DNA from: Macrotrachela quadricornifera
Taxonomy: Eukaryota > Rotifera > Eurotatoria > Philodinida > Philodinidae
DNA length: 64,000 nucleotides
Assembly: GCA_022393335.1 (NCBI GenBank)
Contig: JAJEKB010015107.1
Location: forward strand, 22,675-86,674
Reading direction: 5' to 3'
Shown here: piece by piece, positions 11,261 to 23,500 of the stretch
Numbering within the stretch: the first letter of the stretch is position 1
Layout: each line of letters starts with the position of its first letter
The notes under the pieces: model-generated
What the model saw: the letters and a program-made list of their open reading frames with translations, nothing else
Told to the model about the DNA's origin: nothing
The model's database searches: none
Program-made: the position numbers and the translations under genes

Positions 11261-12195
11261 TTCTTTCTCGTAGAGAAGAGTCTTGCAAACATAAATTGTC
11301 TGCTTGCTTGATTGATTGCTTGTATGTCCGCAGGGTCAAAAAAACATCGAAAATCGATTTTTCGAAAAAGACATTTCTAGAGGTAATTCGATACGGAGAC
11401 TTCGAATCTGAAGTCTGTTCGGTGATCATGTGGTATCAGCATTGATCAATTGATGTTAGGAATTGGTGAGGTTTGGTATTTTTCATCGAAAATAGATGTT
11501 TTATCACGAAATGATGGTTTCATCGTGGTGTGTGATGAACACCATTGTTGACTTGTATGGTATCAGCATTGATCAATTGATCTTAGGAATTGGTGAGGTT
11601 TGGTATTTTTCATCGAAAATAGGTGTTTTTTCATGAAATGATGATTTCATCGTGGTGCGTGATGCACACCATTGCTGATTATTCTCTTTCTCGTAGAGAA
11701 GAGTCTTACAAAACATAAATTGTCTGCTTGCTTGATTGATTGATTGCTTGCTTGTATGTCCGCAAAAGGTCAAAAAAACATTTTATTTATTTTTTCTATA
11801 AAACTTAACCGAAGGAGAATCGGGGTCGAAGAATCCGAATCTGATGTTAATTTTTTAAAATTTTTTTGAGAGTCAATTTTTTTACACAAAGGATCACTTT
11901 TTTTGCAAAAATATGTTCTTTTATAAGCGTTGAACGAAGGATAATCGAGGACCAGGAATTTAAAACTGAAGTCAGTTTTCTAAAAATTTTTTGAAGGTCA
12001 ATTTCTTAAATAAGCGAGAAATCTTTAACAAAAAAAATTTGTTTTTATGAAAGTCGGTCAAAGGCAGGTGAGATCGAAGAACTTGCATCTGAATTCGGTT
12101 TTTTTAATTTTATAAATGAATCGCTTGACGGTAGTTTAGAAACACGATTTCTACGAGAAAGAGAAGAGCGAGTCTTTAGAGGAGCGTTACTTGTA
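11261..12195. repeat. Composite repeat element, copy B
   Basis: This is a direct duplicate of 10441-11235 with the same order of parts: the opening motif, two ~127-bp units (11431, 11558), an internal opening motif (11692), then ~124-bp units. It carries three of the latter (near 11808, 11932 and 12056) against two in copy A, so it is about 140 bp longer. It closes with CACGATTTCTACGAGAAAGA and GAGCGTTACTTGTA as in copy A. The pair sits between the two receptor paralogues. Confidence 0.8.
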
Positions 12196-13769
12196 TTCTA
12201 ACATTTCATTTTCTTAAATACATGTTCCCACATACGGTCAGGTATTGCATCGCTGACTGAAAGCTACATGTTTAGTTTTGTTGTTGTTTATTATTATTTT
12301 TGAATAAATGCATGCAAATAATTATATGATTCATTAAATTTGATACAATAAAAATCAAACTTATTATGTACGAAACAGATACAAAGATAATAATATATGC
12401 ATTCATTTCGAATCGGATTTTAACAAGAGCGTTATTAGACAAAACATAAATTCGAATTAGTTGTTTCATTCAGATTTTGATAATTTCTTAGATTAGTCAA
12501 ATAAAAATCCACGCTGATCACCTGAAAATATAAATATTCTTAATCATCGTTTATTTTATATTTTCATCTGGCTTTTTAAAGCGTGAAATGGTTGCTCCTA
12601 ATATACTTCCTAAAGTTAATTAATATGACTCCATTGATACTTTATTTAAATATACTCATGCTAATTATAATACAAAACTGTTCAAAAGACCTTGAATAGT
12701 TAACCACATGTGTAACGAATGGCCGAAATAAAGTCAAATTCTGATCCATGTTCACAAATTTGTAGGCAAATGTTAATGCTGACTCCTAAAAACGTTTTGA
12801 TGATGCATGAACTTTTTCGACAGTAGCAACTGTCGAGATCGTGCGGAGTTTTTGAAAAAAAAACTAAACGTCTTTTGTAGCTAGAAGTAGCAGAGATTCT
12901 AATTACAGGTGAAGATTTTAGCCATCTCACGTGGCACATATTCAGTTCTAACTTTGTGACAGTATTATAAAAATCTTTTTAAATTCGGGTCAATAAAGTT
13001 CACACAGTTACAAACTGCAGCAAATTATGAATCCAATTTTCTTCCAAATTGAAGCAAGTGTATGACTATTTTTTCCAACTATCTCGATTTACGTCGCTGC
13101 TCAGTTGAAAGTTAAAAAGATTGTTTTTCTTTGGTCTATTTGAATTCCAAGCTCTAAGAAATATTTTTCTATTGTTTATCGGTTACGCCAAATTATTTCA
13201 ACAGATGAACAATGGCTTCCATTTGCAGAAAATTTCTTTGAATATAAAACTGTTTTGGTGTCTGATTCAGTCAAGAACACAGGTACTGTGATGCTTTAGA
13301 GTAGTGACAAAGAAATCACACAAATTAGCAAATATATTTATCATTGACAGTTTTCATAATAATAATAGTTTATAATCTCTTTTTTTCTTTGATAAATCTG
13401 AGAAGAACACAAAATAATCGACAAGACTGTGATAGAATATAGTATTGTCTAATATTTATGAGCTAGGTTTCCGTTTGTTCATCTGTCATTCTTTTTTAAT
13501 AAAGAGAACAAATTTTTTATGACTCCAACACTTTTTATAAAGTGCGATATAAATTTTTCTAGAACCCATTTTTTTTAATAATCAGAACACTTGAAAACAA
13601 GCATGTATTGTTTTTTTCTTGATAGCTAAGTATTTTAGATAGAATATTAAGACATTAAAGAATAACACTCCGGAACAAAATTCAATTAATCGTTTGGACA
13701 TTTATATCAAAATAATCTATCTTATCTATATTTCGTAGATATTCAAACATTTTTCTCTCTCTTGTAAAA
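12196..13769. other. Intergenic, no gene seen
   Basis: AT-rich upstream region of the second receptor. A 79-aa minus-strand frame (12700-12939) matches nothing I know. No repeat structure stands out. Confidence 0.5.
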
Positions 13770-14774
13770 ATGTTCAATGAATATGACATTTTCAATTACA
13801 GTAATGGTTCATTACCTGATTACGGTGAATTGATACCGAATAGAGTTAGATTTTGGATCTATCTTATCCTTCTCATTCCATCAATTATGTGTTCATTATT
13901 TATTCTTTCATATTTATTATGGAATCGAACTTTACGCTATGCACTTCATAATCATGCTATTATTATATTTCTTTTTATTAGTTTAATTTATGAAGTAACA
14001 ATTTATCCATGGATGCTTTATTTTTATCATCATGAAGGTATATGGAAAAGAACTCCAATATTTTGTACTATCTGGATATTTATTGATTGGGGTTTATATT
14101 TTACTCAGACAATACTTTTTGCATGGGCTACAATGGAAAGACATATTTTAATATTTCATGATCGATGGGTATCAACAAGAAGAAAACGTTATTTTACACA
14201 TTATTTTCCTCTCATAATACTTCTAACCTATTGTTTTATCTACTATATTATTGTAATATTTTTTCCATCTTGTGAAAATATTTTCGATGATTATTATACT
14301 GTTTGTATTGAGCTATGTTCGTTTAAATCTTCTATACTATATACTTATGATGCGATTGTTCATCAAATATTGCCTAATATAATAATTGTTGTATTTAGTA
14401 TTGCTTTGTTACTACGTATTTGCTGGCAAAAACATCGTATGGGTCGATCATTACAATGGCGAAAACATTGGAGAATGACTGTTCAATTGTTATTTGTTTC
14501 AATTGTCTATCTTATATTTGCTTTACCAATAACAATGTTGAATCTATTATATCTCATTGGTTTATCACATGATAAAGCTGCTAACTTTAGGGAATATGCA
14601 TTATTTTTAAATTATTGTATAATACTTCTTTGTCCTTTTGCTTGTGCTTTGTCATTACCTAAACTTAGAAGCCAACTTAATCATATTTTACAATTACGAC
14701 AACAAACAAGAGCTGTTGCACCGATGACATGGACTATAAGAAATACATTATTTAATGGAAGATTTACAGAATAG
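13770..14774 (+). CDS. Seven-transmembrane receptor, paralogue of the one at 9042
   Basis: The 334-aa single-exon product has the same seven-helix arrangement as its neighbour and many shared blocks: FWIYLILLIPSI (28-39), TIYPWMLY (77-84), FCTIW (98-102), ERHILIFH (123-130), IIIVVFSIALL (204-214) and PFACALSLP (289-297). C99 and a cysteine near 179 could form the extracellular disulfide. ERH replaces DRY. It has its own 20-residue C-terminal tail. The second extracellular loop and helix 5 start differ most from the neighbour, which suggests a different ligand (inference). The start is the first Met, followed by an N-terminus with the sequon NGS at 12-14. Confidence 0.85.
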   Translation: MFNEYDIFNYSNGSLPDYGELIPNRVRFWIYLILLIPSIMCSLFILSYLLWNRTLRYALHNHAIIIFLFISLIYEVTIYPWMLYFYHHEGIWKRTPIFCTIWIFIDWGLYFTQTILFAWATMERHILIFHDRWVSTRRKRYFTHYFPLIILLTYCFIYYIIVIFFPSCENIFDDYYTVCIELCSFKSSILYTYDAIVHQILPNIIIVVFSIALLLRICWQKHRMGRSLQWRKHWRMTVQLLFVSIVYLIFALPITMLNLLYLIGLSHDKAANFREYALFLNYCIILLCPFACALSLPKLRSQLNHILQLRQQTRAVAPMTWTIRNTLFNGRFTE

Positions 14775-15114
14775 TTAACATTTTTTTTTTGAATTATCGT
14801 TGTATTATATTGATGTCCTAAATTTTAAATTAAATGATTTATTAATATGATAGATCAACCGAAATCAGTTAATGGTATTCTCCCTCTTTTTTGATCATTT
14901 CTGAAATTGGAGATATTCTGCACATATATCTAAGAGATAGTTTTAAGCTTTTCGGAAAATCTCACTTTTTTTTTAGAGAAAAAAATTTCCTAAAAGAGAA
15001 AGGTACTCTTAAAAAAACAAAAAAATATCATCAATTGCAAGACATTTGTAATGATTTGTGATGCATGACATTTTCTCTTCATCACAGTTGTTTTATTTAT
15101 ATCAAATATGAAAA

Positions 15115-15926
15115 TCAGACAGTTGTATCTGTAATTAAATTATTATAAAAATCAATTTTATAATCTATTGTTTTCGTATGTAACATGTCAATAAATTCTT
15201 TATCAACATGACGTTCCATTGTAACTTCTTGAAAAACTTCAGATGTTTCAATCTAAATAGAGAATTGTAATAAAAAAAATAGAAAATTTTTTCTTTACCG
15301 TTTGAAAATGAAGTTTTTTTGTAAATAAATCAATACTTGGGAGATTTTTTAAACCAACTTTAACAATAAAATGAGTTATATTAAGTGTTTCAATCACTAT
15401 AAAAAAAATAAATAATTTAATAAAATTTATATAATCTTAATTTACCATAACGAAGAAATGTATAAAGTGTTTCCATTCCATAACCTTTTTTTCGTGCTGT
15501 TATTTCAGCAATCATTATTTCAATTTCACCACAATGAATATCATCTGGATCATTTAAAAATAAATTTACATCACCAATCATTGATTCTATGTATATAAAT
15601 TTTTAACAAATTTAATTGAAAATAATCTATTACCTATTTCATCATGTGTTCGATCAAATATTTCTTTTGATAAAATAATAAATGTGCATTTATCTTTATC
15701 ATTTAACCATGTTTGTTGCATTTCATATTCTTCATTTATAGTTAATGGTAATGAAGCAGTAAGTTCTCGTATTTCTTCATTTTCCATCCATCTATGATAT
15801 CTAATCAAACAAAAAAATAATAAGACAATATAAATTAGTTAATTCTTACTTTTCTACATGATGTTTTCCATAAGGAACAAGAATGATCGTTCGACCAAAT
15901 ATAACAGTATTTGCATTAATACGCAT
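15115..15926 (-). CDS. NAT9: N-acetyltransferase 9 (NAT9)
   Basis: Five exons on the minus strand join in phase: 15926-15850, 15800-15634, 15586-15446, 15396-15299 and 15252-15115, giving 206 aa (the human protein has about 207). All introns begin GT and end AG and are 46-51 bp. Recognisable blocks in order are MRIN at the start, ILVPYGKHHVEKYH, MENEEIRELTAS, a CTFII stretch, MIGDVNLFLND, GEIEIMIAE and the acetyl-CoA loop ARKKGYG. NAT9 is a GNAT-fold acetyltransferase; the fly protein is linked to tubulin and microtubule stability. It lies 381 bp downstream of SIRT4 in the same orientation. Assignment rests on the whole series of blocks, so confidence is high. Confidence 0.9.
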
Positions 15927-16307
15927 TACTGATTTATAGTGACATCTTTATGATATAATCCAAATCGTTAATCTATAAAAATAAATAAACAAAAAAAAAT
16001 GAACTCAACTAAAAAAAAAAGAATGACTGGTTAGTAGTTAGATTAATCAGGTGTGCCTGACGACAGTCAGATGATTGATGATGCATTATTGAAATTATAA
16101 ACACTATATTCATTTAATTGTTAGCTTAAATAATAAATAAGCGTTGATTTATTTTATTTTAAATGTATATTCATATCCTAATTTAACATAAATTAATACA
16201 TATCTTAATGAAACTGTTCATCAAATCTAATAACTTTTCATATTTTATACACAAAAATAAGAAAACAAAATACATCTTTTTGTTTTATTTATATATTTTC
16301 TATTTAA

Positions 16308-17395
16308 TTAATTTATCTGTATAAGAGGTAAAATTAAACCACAACGAGTTGAAATTTTTAATTTAGCTGCATGATCACCACGTGTTCGACCAATATTAAC
16401 AATAGCAATAGGTAATTGAAATTGTTGTGCAGCAAGAATAAAACGATAAGATGACATTACTTCAAGTGATGAACCAGCAACAAGTACAGAATCACTTTTA
16501 CTTAATTGTTCCTTTATAAAAGCAACTAATCGTCGATCAACATTATCACCAAAAAATGTTACATCTGGTTTTATTCGACCAGAACATTGAGGACATCTAG
16601 GTGCCTAAAATTTAAATTAAAAAAAAGAAGAAAAAAAAGACTGAAAATTTACTTTAAAATCACCTAATTGTTCTTCTGTTAAATAAACATCAGCATCTGG
16701 ATTAATTGTATTTGATTTTGCTGTCCAAATAGGATTTTCATTGAATATAATCTGTTGTAATTGTTCACGTGTAAGATTTTTATAACCACAATCAACACAA
16801 ATAACTCTTGCACTACAACCATGTAATTCACTTATTAATTCACATCCTGCTTTTGTTAATAAACTATCAACATTTTGTGTAACATGCCAAAATATCTTAA
16901 GAAAAAAACAAAACAAATAAATAAAACGATAAATTAGTTTGTAAATAATAACTTTATTTTTTAATTCCCAATTAGCAAATATTTTATGAGTTTCATTTGG
17001 TTGAAATGAAGAAAATATTGGCCAACCAATATAATTTCTTGCCCAATACATTCTATATCTTTTTGGATTAGTTAAAAATTCTTGATACATCCTATTGAAT
17101 TAAATTATTTTGGATAATTTAATATTTTATTTTCTTACATTGGACGATTTGTAGTTCGAGCATAAAGTCCAACACCTTCTGATCTATAATCTGGTATACC
17201 AGATTCAGTTGATATACCAGCACCAGTTATTATAAATAATCGTTTTGAATTCGATATAAATTCTTGAAGTTTACTTATATCATCTGGTAATGGTTTTTGA
17301 TAAGGTGGAATATATGTTTCATTTAAAACTAATGGTTTTGTTGCTAATGATGAAAAATATAATTTTGGAAACGAACGATAAATTTGTTTAATCAT
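16308..17395 (-). CDS. SIRT4: Sirtuin 4, mitochondrial NAD-dependent deacylase/ADP-ribosyltransferase
   Basis: Four exons, 17395-17139, 17091-16953, 16895-16653 and 16604-16308, join in phase to 311 aa (human SIRT4 is 314). The first ~20 residues are basic and hydroxylated without acids, like a mitochondrial presequence. The NAD-binding signature [16 protein letters not shown] starts at residue 58, TQNVD lies at 138-142 and the catalytic His at 157 in ELHGC. Zinc cysteines are C165/C168 and C217/C220. WARNYIGWP and the distal GSSLEV block also fit class II SIRT4. Known roles of the family are lipoamidase, deacylase and ADP-ribosyltransferase activity on mitochondrial metabolic enzymes. It diverges from the UBR3 gene across 179 bp. 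Confidence 0.93.
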
Positions 17396-17574
17396 ATTCT
17401 ATTTAATAAAAAATAAACTATAATAAATAAAAAATCTATTCGTTCTGTACTTGTTTTTGTTGTTACATAATTGTATGAGTCATCATAGTTAATATGTTTA
17501 TTGTTTTTTGTTATTTTCGAAATCAGTTTGTTTTCTTTAGATTGTACTTTTTTTTTTATTAAACGATATTATAA
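17396..17574. promoter_or_regulatory. Shared divergent promoter region of SIRT4 and UBR3
   Basis: Only 179 bp separate the start codons of two head-to-head genes, so promoters and 5' UTRs of both must lie here or inside the genes. The sequence is AT-rich with no clear TATA box. Co-regulation is an inference from spacing alone. Confidence 0.5.
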
Positions 17575-20500
17575 ATGGATACAACTGATTCAATATATTT
17601 AACACCAGAAGAATTAGAGACTGGTTTAGTTAATGGTACTATTGATAAACTAGCTCTTGAAAAATTATTAACAAATAATGTTCATGAAAATGAAAATATT
17701 GATACATTAGTGAATTTTTTTCAACAATATATTCCTGGAAATCGAACAATGGATGAATTTATTGAAAAAAGTAAAAATAAAAAAAATAATTTACTATTAT
17801 TATTATTATTATTTTAGTTCGTGAATATGATAATGCACAAATATGTGGTCTAGTTTGGAATGCTAATGTTATTGCATATCGATGTAAAACATGTTCAATA
17901 TCACCATGTATGAGTATATGTGCTCAATGTTTTCAAAATGGAAATCATGAAGGACATAATTATAATATGTTTAAAAGTCAAGCTGGTGGTGCATGTGATT
18001 GTGGAGATTCAAGTGTTATGCGTGAACTTGGGTAGAGAATATAAAATCTATTCAAAATATTTGTTTGATTGTTTCCAAACCTATGAGACAATCAGAATTT
18101 AAGTCTATTTAATGAAATTAATTAATATAGTTTAGGCATATTGACTTAGTACTGACACTCTTTTGAAAAATTATAAATGAGGAAAAAAGATATCCTTACA
18201 AATTTTTATGTTTTTTTTTGTAATAATTCATTTTATTATTTAATATTAGATTTTGTCGTTTTCATGGTGAAAATCGACCGAAAACAAAAATGGTACCACG
18301 TGAATTAATTTGTTGTGCTGAATTACTTATTCCACATTTATTAAAAGTTTTTATTCGTGCTCTACGTATGAGTACTGTTAGTGGTAAAGAGATTAAATAT
18401 TTTTTTTTCTTTCGAAATAAAAAAATAAATATATCATAGGTGATATAGTAACAGAACAAAAATTACTTGAAATACTTAATAAATTATCAAATGGTGGTTC
18501 AGCTATACAATTATTTATTACAGATGCATTAATTGATCGAACAGTTTATGAAGAATTTAATACCGATCGTATGAAAGACGAAAAAAAAAACAAGAAATTT
18601 TTGTTTTTATTAAATAAATTGTTGTTTTTGTTTAGCATCAATGATTAGACTTTATCATCATGAATATTTAACCAGTGAATATTTAACATTACCAATGACA
18701 TTTTTTGTTGAATCATTAATTAATGATTCAACAACAAATGGTTTAATACCATTTGATACAAGTTTATGTACAATGCTTGATGAAATAATGATGTGGTGTG
18801 TTATAGCACGTTTACCTGAAGATCTTGTACGATTTTTACTTAGTTTATTACCTGATTTTAATTTTAAAGTAATAAATCAAAAAAAAAAACAGAAAATTTC
18901 TTTTATTTATCTAATAATTTTTTGTTTTTAAAAAGCTTTTATTTACAGAAACATTTTTACGTTTCTATGGTATTATAGCTCAATCACTTATTGATGAATC
19001 ACTTTCTGAATCAAGTGAAATACCATCACGTCTTGTTCATATTAGTGTACAATTATTTTCCTCACATATTATTGCTGAATATGCTATGGAAAAATGTCGT
19101 TTAATTGAAGTTATACTTTCATGTATATGGCATATGTTTGTACCAACAACCGAACAAGATAAACAGGATGATGATGATGATGAAAATATACTTAAAATAC
19201 ATCCATTAGCATGTATGTATATAATAAAATTAGACAATTTGATCTAGATTTTTTTTGAATTTTTACAGTAACTGATGATTCAAATATGGGTATGGTAGTT
19301 GATGTTGAACATCGTTTAATAGTAAAAAATGTTTATTGGCCATTATTAAGTGATTTTGTTAATATATTATCTCAAGAAAAAATAGCATTAACAATACTTG
19401 AAAATAAAAGATATTTTAATTTATGGTTACGTTTTCTTGCATTATTTCAAGGTAAAAAAAAATAAAAAGTTTCATACAATAATTTTTTAATTATTATCTT
19501 ATAAATAAATTTTAGGTGTAAATGTTAATGAACGTATATTAAATCAACATGTTGAATATGAACCACAAGCATATATGTATTCATTTACAATTGAACTTGA
19601 AATAAGTGCTGCAGCTATGTGGTGTTTTGTTAGTCATCTTAAACCACATGTAAGTAAGTGTTAAAATATATTCTATCTATATGATATTTATTTCTAGTAT
19701 TCATCGGAAAAATTTATTGGTATTATTAAACAAACTGTTGAAAGTATTAATGATTGGATGCAATCATTAAATTTTGATATAAATTATATTGATCATTGGA
19801 AATTAACATTTCATTTACCATTACATCGTTATTTATCTGTATTTGCATATAATGCTATATATAAATATAATATTAATCCAACATTATTTCTACCAATTGA
19901 TAATCAAAATATTCTTTTAAATTTAATTTTTTATCCATTAAGAACACTTGTAAGTTGAATAGATTTAATAGAAGAAGAAAAAAAAAAGATTAAGACCTTT
20001 TTTGTTTTCTGTTAAGTGTGGATATTATGAAGTTTTATCAAATATTTGGTTACGAAATGGTCAACAATTAATTATTCAAGCTAAAACATATGCAAAAAGT
20101 AGTTTCTCATCATCAATGCATGATGCAGATTTATTTCTTATACAGGTATATAAGAGAAATTTTTATATAATATATAAGAATAATATTTTTTCTATTTTAA
20201 AGTTAATTTCATGTTATATTGAACCAAATGCATTCATAGAAAATTTATTAACAAGGTTAAGAATTATTAAAAAGAGAAGAAAAAAAACGAAATTTATTTA
20301 TATTTTATTAGATTTCATGTTTATTCATGGTTATTTCAATTAAAAAATACATCAAATTTAGAACCATCACAACAAATAGCCATGTTAGAAAGTACATTAA
20401 TAACACTTTGTGCTATTGTTGGTTTTCAACCAAATATTGGTATAAAAAAATGAAATTTTCAATTTTTTTTTTTCATTGAATTTATTTCTAGCTGCTCGAG

Positions 20501-23500
20501 ATATGAAACAAATTCGTGCAGAAATTTTAACAACATTAGCTATTGCTGATCGATTATATAGTGAAGTAGAAGAAAATGTTCCTGATCCATCACCATTGAG
20601 TGCTAATCGAAAAGAAATTGATGTTATTCTTGAACAAGTACGTTTCATTATCGAATTTAATGATTGATAAGCTATTCAGAAATCTATGATTTAACAGTTT
20701 AACATATAGAAAATTTTCTAATATATATATCAAATAAAAATTCTAGGTATCTGATTTTCAAACACCTTCTGTTGAATTATTGGGTCATTTACAACAAGGA
20801 AAATATGCAATTAAAGGTATTTTTAAAAAAAAAATTTTTATTTATTTTCTATTAATTTTATTTTAAAGGTAAATTATTCGAAACTGAATATGATCCATTA
20901 CATGTAATAATGCGTTGTTCAAAACGTGCACATTTTCAAAATTCACTTGAACGTTTTACAAATTAGTAAATTTATTATAATTATAAGTTAATAATAATTT
21001 ATTGTTTTTTTTATAGTATTAAACATGAAGGTTTAATTAAAACAGATTATCCTATTTGGCCACCATTTCGTATACCTAAATATGATCATCAACAAATGTC
21101 ACATGTTCAACATATATTACAATCCGGTGTATTACATAATTTTCTATTTTTATGTTTAAATGCTGTATGATTTTTAGCATAGTTATTTTTTTCGTTTATT
21201 TTTATTCGTTTAATTTAGTATTTAACAGACAAAGCTATTACGGAAAATATTTTATATTTTACAGTATATCTTCTTGAATTATCAATTCTTAATGTAAGTT
21301 TATTATTAAATTTTGAAATTAAAAAGAAAAAAGACAAAATGATGTTATCTTTTTCATATTTTAGCCTGAAGAAGGATCATCAATGACAGTCGATGAAGAT
21401 TCAGTAAATATAAAATTAAACTTTTACATGATTTCTTATACTTAGAACGGTTTTTAAAATCATCTTTTGTAAGAGTATTATTAGCATATTTTAGTGTATT
21501 TAACCTTGAACTAATGTTGTTGAATTGAATTGTATGTATATAAGTTTCTTTTAATAAGAAAAGCTTATATAAATTTTGATTTTATGCTAAAAATGACTCA
21601 GTAATTCAACTTAAATATCATCGACTCATATTTATTATCTAGTTTTCGGGTTAAATAGTGTAGATTTATTTAGAATCAATTTCAAAATAAAAAATACTGA
21701 GTCGCGATGAACATTTTTGATAAAAATGAGAAACTATTATTGAATGACGTTCGAAACTTTGTCTTTCTTCTATTATTTAGGAAGAAATGATTGCATTTAA
21801 AACCAATAATATTTTTATAAATATTCGTACTCCAATATTTGTATCAAATAATTCTTTAACAAATGAGCCTGAATATGAAAGTATTATTACACTTCTATTA
21901 AAAATTCTTCATAAACAACGTTCAAATGATTTTCTTGATTTAATAAATAATATTTCTCGACAAATAAAATCAAATAATATAAAAGATTTTTCACGTATTG
22001 GTGATGGTTATATATTTATTTCGAATATATTTTATTTATCATCACAAATGAATGAAAAATGTCGTTTAATAATTGAACAAGAAATTGAAAAACTTAAAGT
22101 TCAACATCAACAACGACAACCAACAACAACAAAATCATCAGATTTAACAGCTGAACAAAAGTAATTATTAAAACAATTGATTTTCTATTATTTCTACGTT
22201 TTAATTAATTTAGACGACAACGAGCAAAAAATCGTCAACAAAAATTACTTGCTGAAATAGCACAATCACAAAAAAAATTTATTAGTCAACAAAATCCTGA
22301 TGAACATACAATGCTTATTGGTACACCACCATCATTACCTAATGAACATTTTCCAATTGAACAAGCAACAACAACCACAGCAGCAGCAGCAGCAGTAGCT
22401 TCAAATATGTCGATTATTACAGAACATTCAATTGAGTATGAATGTTGTGTATGTCGTTTAACAAAAAATGATAGTCAATCACCAATTGGTCTTATTGGAA
22501 CATCAACTTTATCAATTTGTAAGATTAAATTAAAGAAATAATATATTTTAATATATATTATTTTAGTACCCGGTCTAGAATTTGCTCAATTAGATGAATA
22601 TGAACAAAAAATATTATCATTTTCTTCAAATAAACTTACACTTGAAGCATATTTAAATCTAACTAAACAAAATCTAATACAAATTAGTGGACATTCAGTG
22701 AGAAAAAAAAAGATTAAAAATAAGATTTCATTTTTATTTTGTAGTATATTGCAAATTATTGTCAAAATGATCATTATCTTCGTTCATTACTTATTCAATC
22801 ATGTGGTCATTCAATTCATGTTGATTGTCTTCTATCATATCTTAAAGCATTACATCCGGTTTGTAGTTTTTTTTTGGTTTATATTAATACATTACTAGAA
22901 ATATTTTATGGTTTAAGATGCACTCGAAATTGTTTTTAGAAAGAATCTTCGTGATATTGTTAATCACAGTTTCATTTGTGAACTAAAACTAAGAGTGAAA
23001 TTGGATAAAGCATACTTTCAGATCTCTGATATGGATTACTGAAATATCCTGGCGAATAGAGAAGTGCAACTTGCATTTTCCTATCATTCCTGAAAGATTA
23101 TATCTGTAAGCACATCATTGGAATGTCTATAAGACAAAAATATTGCAGTGATTTAATTGTTGTTTCTTTTCATAATATAAAATTTCCCAAAAAGCATTTT
23201 TTTTATTGCTTTCTTCAATTTGTAAACTACTAAAATCAGTAAAAATCCAATATAAATTTTTAAATATTTCTTCTATTAATTAGAATCAAGACGTAAATGA
23301 TATATCAATTAATAATATTCTTCCATCTAATGCAAATTTTCGTTGTCCATTATGTCGTCAATCAGCTAATACATTAATTCCATTATTTGATCATAATGAT
23401 TATTTAATCATACAAGATAATAAACAAAATTTAACATCTATTGAAAGACTTCATCAATCAATGTTAAATCCTTCACGTCCAAAATTAGTAAGAAAAAGAA

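Noticed and set aside
10648..11773. Several short frames in the composite repeats (10648-10860, 10755-10946 minus, 11151-11429 minus, 11573-11773 minus)
   Set aside because: They follow the repeat units and give near-identical peptides from duplicated non-coding DNA.
10441..12195. CRISPR-like array
   Set aside because: Units are 124-127 bp, few, and adjoin without unique spacers; the surroundings are eukaryotic.
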